The translations under genes and the position numbers were made by a program. A DNA stretch of 41,229 bases from Citrobacter sp. (GTDB lineage: Bacteria > Pseudomonadota > Gammaproteobacteria > Enterobacterales > Enterobacteriaceae). The stretch's first letter is position 1. Each line of letters begins with the position of its first letter. The stretch lies in contig DXKH01000069.1 in the NCBI GenBank assembly GCA_019415335.1, positions 1-41,229 of the forward strand, in the 5' to 3' direction. Below are positions 33,474 to 41,229 of this stretch, one piece after another. The notes below the pieces were generated by a model, which was not told the origin of the DNA, did not search any database, and saw nothing but the letters and a program-made list of their open reading frames with translations.

Positions 33474-34593
33474 CAGCCAGTACGACCTCCCAGCTTTCTA
33501 CCCAGTTAATGGCCATTTTCTGGTCGAGAGAGTGGTCAAAGTCCGGGTCATCTTCGTTGAAGAATTCGCTGACCATCACCATCTTGCCATTTTCCAGTTC
33601 AACCACCGACTCCAGCGTCATGCCTTTATAGTTACGTTCACGGACGTAGCCGATCAGGCCGTCAATGTGGTTGTCATCGTTGATTTCATCCACGCGCAGA
33701 TCTTCCGGACGCAGCAGAACGTGCAGTTTCTGCCCTGGCACAACGGCGAAGTTGACGTAGATATTGCATTCACGGCCTTCAACGTTTGCACGAACGCGCT
33801 GTTCGTCCAGACGCTCGATCACCGTGGCGTTAAACATGTTGATCTCACCAATGAATCCGGCGACGAACAGGTTTTTCGGCTCTTCGTAGATTTCACGCGG
33901 TGTACCGTCCTGTTCAATGCGCCCATCGCGCATCACGACGATGCGGTCGGACATGGTCAGGGCTTCTTCCTGATCGTGCGTCACGAACACGAACGTGATG
34001 CCAAGCTTACGCTGCAAGGCTTTCAGTTCGTTCTGCATCTGCTTTCGCAGCTTATAGTCCAGCGCGGAGAGGGATTCATCCAACAGCAGCAGACGCGGTT
34101 TATTGACCACCGCACGGGCAATGGCCACGCGCTGTTGCTGGCCACCGGAGAGTTGATGCGGCTTACGCTGGGCAAACTCTTCCAGTTGCACCATTCGCAG
34201 GGCTTCCAGTACGCGCGGAGTGATGTCGGCTGCAGGGGTTTTCTGCATGCGTAAACCGAAGGCCACATTTTCAAAAACGGTCATGTGGGGGAATAACGCA
34301 TAGCTTTGAAAGACAGTATTCACATAGCGGTTTTCAGCCGGAACGTGGGTGATATCCTGGTTATCGAGCATGATGTGCCCGGAATCTACGGTTTCCAGAC
34401 CGGCAATCAGGCGCAAAACGGTTGTTTTACCGCAGCCAGAAGGGCCAAGCAGCGTGAGGAACTCGCCATTATTGATTGTCAAATCCAGTTCAGAAATGAC
34501 CTCTTTTCCATCGAAGCTTTTGCTGATACCTGATAAAAGAACCAGCGGGGAAAGCGAACGCGGTTGTTTATTCAATTTCTTACTCTGTCCCAT
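33457..34593 (-). CDS. potA: Polyamine ABC transporter ATPase PotA
   Basis: ATPase of PotABCD and first gene of the operon. I set the start at 34593 (378 residues, E. coli length, [10 protein letters not shown]); the frame is open 34 codons upstream through what looks like promoter sequence. Walker [10 protein letters not shown] is at residues 50-58, the signature is LSGGQQQR, Walker B LLLLDE, the switch His lies in FVTHDQEEA, and a TOBE-type C-terminal domain follows. In E. coli it is inhibited by cytoplasmic spermidine through its C-terminal domain. Confidence 0.96.
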   Translation of the reverse strand: MGQSKKLNKQPRSLSPLVLLSGISKSFDGKEVISELDLTINNGEFLTLLGPSGCGKTTVLRLIAGLETVDSGHIMLDNQDITHVPAENRYVNTVFQSYALFPHMTVFENVAFGLRMQKTPAADITPRVLEALRMVQLEEFAQRKPHQLSGGQQQRVAIARAVVNKPRLLLLDESLSALDYKLRKQMQNELKALQRKLGITFVFVTHDQEEALTMSDRIVVMRDGRIEQDGTPREIYEEPKNLFVAGFIGEINMFNATVIERLDEQRVRANVEGRECNIYVNFAVVPGQKLHVLLRPEDLRVDEINDDNHIDGLIGYVRERNYKGMTLESVVELENGKMVMVSEFFNEDDPDFDHSLDQKMAINWVESWEVVLADEEHK

Positions 34594-34666
34594 GTAGACG
34601 CAACGGATGGCTGACCGATGCGGGGTTTGTGGTTGACCACCTTGGTGACTCTTAATGAGGGCCGTA

Positions 34667-34695
34667 ATTCTACGGCAAACCGTTGTCATCGCCAA
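34667..34695 (-). promoter_or_regulatory. Candidate potA promoter
   Basis: On the minus strand TTGGCG (34690-34695) and TAGAAT (34667-34672) are spaced 17 bp. The -10 sits in a small hairpin with arms GCCGTA and TACGGC (34661-34676). Confidence 0.45.
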
Positions 34696-34709
34696 TGTTT
34701 GTTGCCAAT

Positions 34710-34840
34710 TACTCTACACTTCATCCTTCAGGCTGCCTCTTTGTTGACTGCGGTCACGTACCCCAGTCATGTACTGTTTGTACGCTTCTGGGGATTCATT
34801 CGCTTGCCGACGCGATGCATTCTGAATGATTTTGTATATA
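34710..34840. repeat. ERIC element
   Basis: About 130 bp that follow the enterobacterial repetitive intergenic consensus. The left end is TACACTTCATCCTTCAGGC, followed by TGCCTCTTTGTTGACTGCG, then the core ACCCCAGTCATGTACTG and TACGCTTCTGGGGATTCA, which correspond to the two classical ERIC primer sites, then CGCTTGCCG and a degenerate AT-rich right end finishing TATATA. The core arms can fold into a long hairpin. Confidence 0.88.
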
Positions 34841-34895
34841 CATTTCCTGAATAAAAGGGTCCGGAAGCGAAATATTCTCGTTTGCGGGGATAAAA

Positions 34896-34909
34896 GTGAC
34901 CTGACGCAA
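34896..34909 (+). promoter_or_regulatory. FNR-like site of pepT
   Basis: GTGAC-CTGA-CGCAA matches FNR (TTGAT-N4-ATCAA) at 6 of 10 bases, keeping TGA and CAA. Its centre is 41.5 bp from a start near 34944 set by a GATAAT -10 (34932-34937), the class II activator position. pepT is known to be FNR-dependent in Salmonella. Confidence 0.5.
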
Positions 34910-34964
34910 TATTTGTCTTTTGTGGCTTACTGATAATGTTGTCACAAATAGTGAGGGTGACTGC

Positions 34965-36191
34965 ATGGATAAACTACTTGAGCGTTTTCTACACTACGTT
35001 TCATTGGATACCCAATCGAAAGCGGGTGTGAGACAGGTTCCCAGTACTGAGGGACAGTGGAAGTTATTAAATTTGCTCAAACAGCAGCTCGAAGAGATGG
35101 AGCTGGTCAATGTGACATTAAGTGACAAAGGGACGCTGATGGCCACGTTGCCGGCGAATGTCCCTGGCGACATCCCTGCTATTGGCTTCATTTCCCATGT
35201 GGATACCTCACCGGATTTCAGCGGTAAGCACGTGAATCCGCAGATCGTTGAGAATTATCGCGGTGGTGATATCGCCCTGGGCATTGGCGATGAAGTACTG
35301 TCACCGGTGATGTTCCCGGTGCTGCATCAATTGCTCGGGCAAACGCTGATCACGACTGACGGCAAAACACTGCTGGGGGCGGATGACAAAGCGGGTGTGG
35401 CGGAAATCATGACCGCACTGGCGGTGCTGAAGCATAAAAATATTCCGCATGGCGATATTCGCGTCGCCTTTACGCCAGACGAAGAGGTCGGCAAAGGGGC
35501 GAAACACTTTGATGTTGCGGCCTTTGACGCCAAATGGGCTTATACCGTTGACGGCGGTGGTGTGGGTGAACTGGAGTTTGAGAACTTCAATGCGGCTTCG
35601 GTGAATATCAAAATCGTCGGTAACAACGTGCATCCGGGGACGGCGAAAGGCGTCATGGTTAACGCATTATCACTGGCGGCGCGCATTCATGCCGAGGTTC
35701 CGGCGGATGAAAGCCCGGAAATGACAGAAGGTTATGAAGGCTTCTACCATCTGGCGAGCATGAAAGGCACCGTGGATCGCGCCGATATGCACTACATCAT
35801 TCGCGATTTCGACCGCAAACAGTTTGAAGCGCGTAAACGTAAGATGATGGAGATTGCCAGAAAGGTCGGGAAGGGGTTGCATCCGGACTGCTACATTGAA
35901 CTGGTGATTGAAGACAGTTACTACAATATGCGCGAGAAAGTGGTGGAGCATCCGCATGTTCTGGACATCGCGCAGCAGGCGATGCGGGACTGCGATATTC
36001 AACCGGATATGAAGCCGATTCGCGGTGGTACCGACGGCGCGCAGCTTTCTTTCATGGGATTACCGTGCCCGAACCTGTTCACCGGTGGCTATAACTATCA
36101 TGGCAAGCATGAGTTTGTGACGCTGGAAGGCATGGAAAAAGCGGTGCAGGTGATTGTGCGGATTGCTGAGCTAACGGCGAAGCAAACGTAA
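34965..36191 (+). CDS. pepT: Peptidase T (tripeptidase)
   Basis: Zinc aminopeptidase of family M20B that removes the N-terminal residue of tripeptides in the cytoplasm. I set the start at 34965 (408 residues, [15 protein letters not shown]) with GAGGGTG upstream. H78 in [11 protein letters not shown], the bridging Asp in LLGADDKAG, Glu in TPDEEVGKG, Asp in [11 protein letters not shown] and a C-terminal His in YHGKHEFV form the metal site. It ends at a BIME shared with the convergent roxA. Confidence 0.96.
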   Translation: MDKLLERFLHYVSLDTQSKAGVRQVPSTEGQWKLLNLLKQQLEEMELVNVTLSDKGTLMATLPANVPGDIPAIGFISHVDTSPDFSGKHVNPQIVENYRGGDIALGIGDEVLSPVMFPVLHQLLGQTLITTDGKTLLGADDKAGVAEIMTALAVLKHKNIPHGDIRVAFTPDEEVGKGAKHFDVAAFDAKWAYTVDGGGVGELEFENFNAASVNIKIVGNNVHPGTAKGVMVNALSLAARIHAEVPADESPEMTEGYEGFYHLASMKGTVDRADMHYIIRDFDRKQFEARKRKMMEIARKVGKGLHPDCYIELVIEDSYYNMREKVVEHPHVLDIAQQAMRDCDIQPDMKPIRGGTDGAQLSFMGLPCPNLFTGGYNYHGKHEFVTLEGMEKAVQVIVRIAELTAKQT

Positions 36192-36205
36192 TTGATCTTA
36201 GTCGA

Positions 36206-36286
36206 TGCCGGATGGCGCGACGTTTATCCGGCCTACGCATGACGAATCGTAGGCCGGACAGGACGCGTTAGCGTCACCCTCCGGCA
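36206..36286. repeat. REP pair (BIME) between pepT and roxA
   Basis: Two inverted REP units, 36206-36236 (TGCCGGATGGCGCGAC...CGGCCTAC) and 36249-36286 (GTAGGCCGGACAGGACGC...CCGGCA), face each other around 12 bases. They lie between convergent genes, where they may act at both mRNA 3' ends. Confidence 0.9.
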
Positions 36287-36297
36287 TAATCTCAATT

Positions 36298-37419
36298 TTA
36301 CCCTTCGAAGAACCAGTACCCGCTGTTGACCAACGCCGCCAGCATGGCGAGGAATGACGGATCTTCCAGCGCATCACCAAAGTTCTCTGCGGTCAGCACG
36401 ATATGGCTGGCAAGCGCTTCCAGCGCCGGACGGTGCGGAGAATCAATTCTCTCGCCGTTGGCATAAACGTCATCACCCACACGCAGTACCCGTAATCCCC
36501 CAAGACGCACCAGCACATCGCCTTGCTTCAGGGCATCGTAGATTTCATCAGGTTGATACGGTGGCTCCGGCGGCGCAATATCCAGTTCATGGCGTGACTG
36601 GGAGATAAACTCGCCAAACCACTGTTTGAAATGTTCTGGCTGATTAATCAGATCCAGCATCATGGTGCGCAGTTTGTCCATCTCCTGTGGCAGGACGTCG
36701 GCAGGGTGTTCCCTTGATGGCACATCCGGATCGCTGTAATACGTACTGCCCAGTTCACGTTGCAGGACGTAGTCGGCAAAACCGCTGATCAGTTCGCGGG
36801 TATTCGGCGCACGGAACCCGACGGAATAGTTCATCGCATTTTCCAGCGCATAGCCTTCATGCGGGAATCCAGGCGGAATATAGAGGATATCGCCAGGCTC
36901 CAGCTCTTCATCGATGATGGCTTCAAAAGGATCAACCTGCAGCAGATCCGGATGCGGACAGTGCTGTTTCATCCGCAGCTTTTCACCCACGCGCCAGCGA
37001 CGACGGCCGGTTCCCTGAATGATAAACACATCATACTGATCGAGATGAGGGCCTACGCCGCCGCCAGGGACCGAGAATGAGATCATCAGATCGTCAATAC
37101 GCCAGTCGGGCAGGGCGCGGAAAGGGCGCATCAGTGCAGCGGTCGGCTCATGCCAGTGGTTCACCGCCTGCACCAGTAACGACCAGTTATTCTCGCCGAG
37201 ATGGTCATAGCTTTCGAACGGACCGTGGCTGACCTGCCATTTACCATCCTGATGGCTTACCAGACGGCTATCGACTTCACTTTCCATCGCCAGCCCTGCC
37301 AGTTCGTCAGGAGAGAGGGGATCGATGAAGTTATTAAAGCCGCGTTTTAACACCACCGGGCGCTTTTGCCAGTGACGTTCAAGAAATTCGGGCCAGTTGA
37401 GTGTTAATTGGTATTCCAT
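36298..37419 (-). CDS. roxA: Ribosomal protein uL16 arginine 3-hydroxylase
   Basis: JmjC-type 2-oxoglutarate/Fe(II) oxygenase (formerly ycfD) that hydroxylates an arginine of ribosomal protein uL16. The 373 residues match E. coli. The iron ligands are H125 and D127 in VGPHLDQYDVF and the distal His in PPGFPHEGYALE. The C-terminal half contains the dimerisation and winged-helix-like regions. A perfect TATAAT on the minus strand (37457-37462) lies upstream, but no good -35 was seen. Confidence 0.96.
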   Translation of the reverse strand: MEYQLTLNWPEFLERHWQKRPVVLKRGFNNFIDPLSPDELAGLAMESEVDSRLVSHQDGKWQVSHGPFESYDHLGENNWSLLVQAVNHWHEPTAALMRPFRALPDWRIDDLMISFSVPGGGVGPHLDQYDVFIIQGTGRRRWRVGEKLRMKQHCPHPDLLQVDPFEAIIDEELEPGDILYIPPGFPHEGYALENAMNYSVGFRAPNTRELISGFADYVLQRELGSTYYSDPDVPSREHPADVLPQEMDKLRTMMLDLINQPEHFKQWFGEFISQSRHELDIAPPEPPYQPDEIYDALKQGDVLVRLGGLRVLRVGDDVYANGERIDSPHRPALEALASHIVLTAENFGDALEDPSFLAMLAALVNSGYWFFEG

Positions 37420-37514
37420 ATTGAGCTTCCACAGGCTGGGGCGGTATCTGTCACCGATTATAACGGATGCTTAACCAGATGCGTGCAGTTGGCTCATATT
37501 TATTACATTTTGGT

Positions 37515-38978
37515 TTAGTCGTCTTTCGGTCCCGGATGCTGATGACCAAAAATGACTTCCATATGCGCACCCCCGAGCAGGCTATCGCTGGCAACAATTT
37601 TGCCGTCGTATTGCTCGGTGATTTCTCGCGCCACTGCCAGCCCGACACCTTGTCCCGGACGCAGCGTATCCACGCGTTGACCGCGATCGAACACCAGATC
37701 GCGCTTGCTGTGCGGGATCCCCGGACCGTCATCTTCCACCACGATGAACAGATGATCGTCGGTCTGGCGGGCAGAAATCTCGACAAATTCGAGACAGTAT
37801 TTGCAGGCGTTATCCAGCACGTTACCCATCACCTCGACAAAATCGTTCTGCTCACCAACAAAGCTGATTTCTGGGGAGATATCGAGGCTAATGTTCACCC
37901 CTTTACGCTGATACACTTTATTCAGCGCTGACGTGAGATTATCCAGCAGCGGTGCGACCGGATGCAGTTCGCGACTCAACAGGACGCCGCCGCCGCGCAT
38001 GCTGGCGCGATGCAGGTAGTAGCCGATTTGCTGAGAAATCCGGCTGATCTGTTCGAGCATTACCGGTTCGGCCTCGCTGACGCTCATTTTTTCGCTGCGC
38101 ATTGAGCGTAACGTACTTTGTAGCACCGCCAGTGGGGTCTTCAGACTGTGGGTGAGGTCAGTCAGCGTGGTGCGATACTTGTTATACCGTTCACGTTCGC
38201 TTTTCAACAGGCGGTTCAGGTTACGCACCAGACTGGTCAACTCACGCGTTGTCGCAGGATTTAGCTGTTCTCGATGGTGCTCTTCCAGCTCCCGCACTTC
38301 GCGGGCCAGCGCTTCGAGGGGGCGCAAACTCCACCAGGCCGCGACCCAGAGCAGGGGAATGACCAGTAGCAGGTTGGCCGCCAGCACATAGAAAAACCAA
38401 CTCCAGACCATATACGAACGTTTAAGCTCAATCGGAATCGTATCCACCACCACAATCGTCAATTGCGGCATGCGTGCGGTGGCCGGGTAGACGTTCACGG
38501 CCACCGAGTGGGTCATTTCGGCGTCGTCGTCGTCGTCCCGTACCTCTTTCAGTCGTTCCTGAACAGAGTGATCGTCATTGAGCAGCGTGCTGGTAGCGCT
38601 GATATCCGCTTCAATCTCATGGAAACCGTTACTTTTCAGCCAGTCAGGCTGAATCAGTCTGACCAACCAGGGGACGTTACGTTGGGCCCATAACAGTTTG
38701 CCGTTCTCATCATAAATCAACGACATCGTGGGGCTCTGCATGTCGAGGTGCTCGGGAAGTTCAATGTGGATCTTATTGTCTTCCCATTTTGCGAGAGTAT
38801 AGAAGAGGTTACTCTCGCCGCGCAGCAGGCGAAACGTGGTCTTATCAAAGCTCACGCTATAGCCGACCAGCGCAACCATGCCATAGGCCAGAGAGAGCAC
38901 CAGCACCACGCCAGCGGTAGCCAGCAGAAAGCGCAGGCGCAGAGAGAGCGGGAAAAGATGACGCAACAGTTTATTCAT
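37515..38978 (-). CDS. phoQ: Sensor histidine kinase PhoQ
   Basis: Inner-membrane sensor of low Mg2+, acid pH and cationic antimicrobial peptides that controls PhoP phosphorylation. The 487 residues hold two membrane helices (about 17-40 and 190-216), a periplasmic PAS-like sensor with the acidic patch [11 protein letters not shown] that binds divalent cations or peptides, a HAMP domain, H277 in [10 protein letters not shown] as phospho-acceptor, and the ATPase motifs [10 protein letters not shown] and DDGPGIP. Compared with E. coli there is one extra Gly in [12 protein letters not shown]. The start shares one base with the phoP stop. Confidence 0.97.
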   Translation of the reverse strand: MNKLLRHLFPLSLRLRFLLATAGVVLVLSLAYGMVALVGYSVSFDKTTFRLLRGESNLFYTLAKWEDNKIHIELPEHLDMQSPTMSLIYDENGKLLWAQRNVPWLVRLIQPDWLKSNGFHEIEADISATSTLLNDDHSVQERLKEVRDDDDDAEMTHSVAVNVYPATARMPQLTIVVVDTIPIELKRSYMVWSWFFYVLAANLLLVIPLLWVAAWWSLRPLEALAREVRELEEHHREQLNPATTRELTSLVRNLNRLLKSERERYNKYRTTLTDLTHSLKTPLAVLQSTLRSMRSEKMSVSEAEPVMLEQISRISQQIGYYLHRASMRGGGVLLSRELHPVAPLLDNLTSALNKVYQRKGVNISLDISPEISFVGEQNDFVEVMGNVLDNACKYCLEFVEISARQTDDHLFIVVEDDGPGIPHSKRDLVFDRGQRVDTLRPGQGVGLAVAREITEQYDGKIVASDSLLGGAHMEVIFGHQHPGPKDD

Positions 38979-39652
38979 CAGCGCAGTTCGAAAAGATATC
39001 CCTGACCCCGCACGGTGGTAATGACGTCGTCCGGATACTGCGCCTGTATTTTTTTACGCAGGCGACCCATCAGCACATCAATGGTGTGGCTTTCACGCAA
39101 CTCAGCGTCCGGATACAACTGCAACATCAGCGAATCTTTGCTGACCACTTTGCCATTATTGCGGATCAGCGTTTCCATGATGGTGTACTCAAACGCGGTC
39201 AGTTTGATCACCTCATCATTAACTGAAAGTTCGCGACGTGAGAGATCAACCTGGAATGGCGGAATAGAGATAATTTGCGAAGCATGACCGCTGTTACGGC
39301 GCATCAGCGCCTGCATCCGCGCAGCGACTTCTTCAATATGGAATGGCTTAGTGACGTAGTCATCTGCGCCCGCGCTCAGCACTTCCACTTTGTCCTGCCA
39401 GCTTTCACGGGCGGTAAGGACGAGAACCGGGAGGGAAACGTCATTGCTCCGCCAGCGGCGGATCAGTGAAAGTCCATCTTCGTCCGGGAGACCTAAATCG
39501 ACGATAGCAATGTCCGGCAGGTGTTCGTTAAGGTAATAGTCGGCCTCTTTGGCATCTTCGGCATCGTCAACCTGATGTCCGGCATCCTGAAGCTGAACCT
39601 TCAGGTGGTGACGTAATAACGCATTATCCTCAACAACCAGTACACGCATCAT
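38978..39652 (-). CDS. phoP: Response regulator PhoP
   Basis: OmpR-type regulator of the Mg2+/virulence regulon, 224 residues. The receiver has the acidic pair E9 and D10, phospho-acceptor D52 in [13 protein letters not shown] in LTARE and K in DDYVTKPF. The winged-helix DNA-binding domain (about residues 130-224) ends [13 protein letters not shown]. Two ATG codons in a row allow 224 or 223 residues ([10 protein letters not shown]), as in Salmonella versus E. coli. It is followed by phoQ with overlap. A PhoP box upstream implies positive autoregulation. Confidence 0.97.
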   Translation of the reverse strand: MMRVLVVEDNALLRHHLKVQLQDAGHQVDDAEDAKEADYYLNEHLPDIAIVDLGLPDEDGLSLIRRWRSNDVSLPVLVLTARESWQDKVEVLSAGADDYVTKPFHIEEVAARMQALMRRNSGHASQIISIPPFQVDLSRRELSVNDEVIKLTAFEYTIMETLIRNNGKVVSKDSLMLQLYPDAELRESHTIDVLMGRLRKKIQAQYPDDVITTVRGQGYLFELR

Positions 39653-39692
39653 TTTTTCTCACTTTATTTACGGTATGAATAGTTTAACGCTG

Positions 39693-39727
39693 ATTATGGT
39701 GTTGCGGGGATAAACATTTCGTAAACC
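39693..39727 (-). promoter_or_regulatory. PhoP box and -10 of the phoPQ operon
   Basis: On the minus strand GGTTTA-CGAAA-TGTTTA (39711-39727) fits the PhoP box (T/G)GTTTA-N5-(T/G)GTTTA. CATAAT (39693-39698) follows 12 bases downstream, the usual spacing, in place of a good -35. This is the autoregulated phoP promoter. Confidence 0.88.
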
Positions 39728-39775
39728 GGGGAAAGGGAAGTGTGGATGGCGGCGCGAACCGTGGGCAGGAGGCCG

Positions 39776-39800
39776 GCCCGGTGACGTTGCGCCACCGGGC
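39776..39800 (-). terminator. Hairpin after purB
   Basis: GCCCGGTG (39776-39783) and CACCGGGC (39793-39800) form an 8-bp stem just after the purB stop. There is no T-run, so it may be a weak terminator or processing end. Confidence 0.5.
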
Positions 39801-39806
39801 AAGGGA

Positions 39807-41180
<1,374 letters not shown>

Positions 41181-41229
41181 TCACAACTCCGGGGTTAAAT
41201 GAGCAAGAATTTGTTTTGCCTGAGTGGTC
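41181..41229 (-). CDS. hflD: 3' end of the gene upstream of purB, probably hflD
   Basis: Sixteen codons including the stop TGA (41181-41183) are in frame on the minus strand, encoding TTQAKQILAHLTPEL. The stop is 3 bases before the purB ATG. In E. coli the gene at this place is hflD, a membrane-associated regulator of lambda CII stability, cotranscribed with purB. The naming rests on synteny and a plausible C-terminus, since only 15 residues are visible. Confidence 0.6.
   Translation of the reverse strand, partial: TTQAKQILAHLTPEL

Larger units (their letters stand above)
34594..34964. other. 371-bp divergent region between potA and pepT
   Basis: No gene is visible. It holds a potA promoter near 34667-34695, an ERIC element (about 34710-34840) and the pepT promoter region with an FNR-like site (34896-34909). 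The ERIC takes about a third of it. Confidence 0.7.

Noticed and set aside
33319..34254. 311-codon plus-strand open frame inside potB/potA
   Set aside because: Antisense shadow of two well-supported overlapping pot genes. Composition and lack of motifs argue against coding.
34594..34695. Longer PotA starting 34 codons upstream (34695)
   Set aside because: The added stretch lacks family similarity and overlaps the predicted promoter. The ATG at 34593 gives the standard 378 residues.
37457..37462. Perfect TATAAT upstream of roxA as a promoter
   Set aside because: No acceptable -35 hexamer at 16-18 bp and no extended -10 TG, so I left it as an observation in the roxA entry.

Overview
The window is ordinary chromosomal backbone of an enterobacterium close to Escherichia, Salmonella and Citrobacter. 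Nearly every protein is recognisable as an E. coli K-12 ortholog of the expected length, and the gene order follows the K-12 interval fabF to purB. Details such as a 224-residue PhoP starting MMR, a 273-residue CobB and a 487-residue PhoQ are more Salmonella/Citrobacter-like than E. coli-like. I cannot fix the genus without a database search.

Layout. Positions 1-5597 hold a plus-strand run, fabF (5' end cut) - pabC - mltG - tmk - holB - ycfH. It joins fatty-acid, folate, peptidoglycan, dTMP and DNA polymerase III functions, with several overlapping genes. ptsG follows with its own regulated leader. fhuE (minus) is a siderophore receptor. A second plus-strand run, hinT - ycfL - lpoB - thiK - nagZ - ycfP, has many non-ATG starts and two peptidoglycan genes (lpoB, nagZ). 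ndh has a consensus FNR site and a large AU-rich inverted repeat in its leader. ycfJ follows.

The one clear departure from K-12 gene content by gain is an aerobactin-type TonB receptor gene (iutA-like, minus, 16059-18245), set between ycfJ and comR with its own Fur box and no aerobactin synthesis genes in view. comR and bhsA are divergent across a 243-bp region holding paired palindromes, a sigma-70 promoter and a consensus CRP site. ldtC, mfd and ycfT are on the minus strand. lolC-lolD-lolE-nagK-cobB form a plus-strand run. The minus-strand potABCD operon converges with cobB, and the K-12 genes ycfZ and ymfA are missing between them. pepT (plus) is divergent from potA across an ERIC element. 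roxA, phoQ, phoP, purB and the last codons of probably hflD close the window on the minus strand.

Repeats are two REP/BIME pairs (ldtC/mfd and pepT/roxA), one nearly complete ERIC (potA/pepT) and an apparent ERIC remnant just upstream of nagK. Several regulatory sites could be placed by eye: Mlc and CRP sites for ptsG, FNR sites for ndh and probably pepT, a Fur box for iutA, a PhoP box for phoP and a PurR operator inside purB. I found no phage, insertion sequence, CRISPR array, tRNA, rRNA or undescribed defence-type system. The more interesting signals are regulatory and at intergenic scale.
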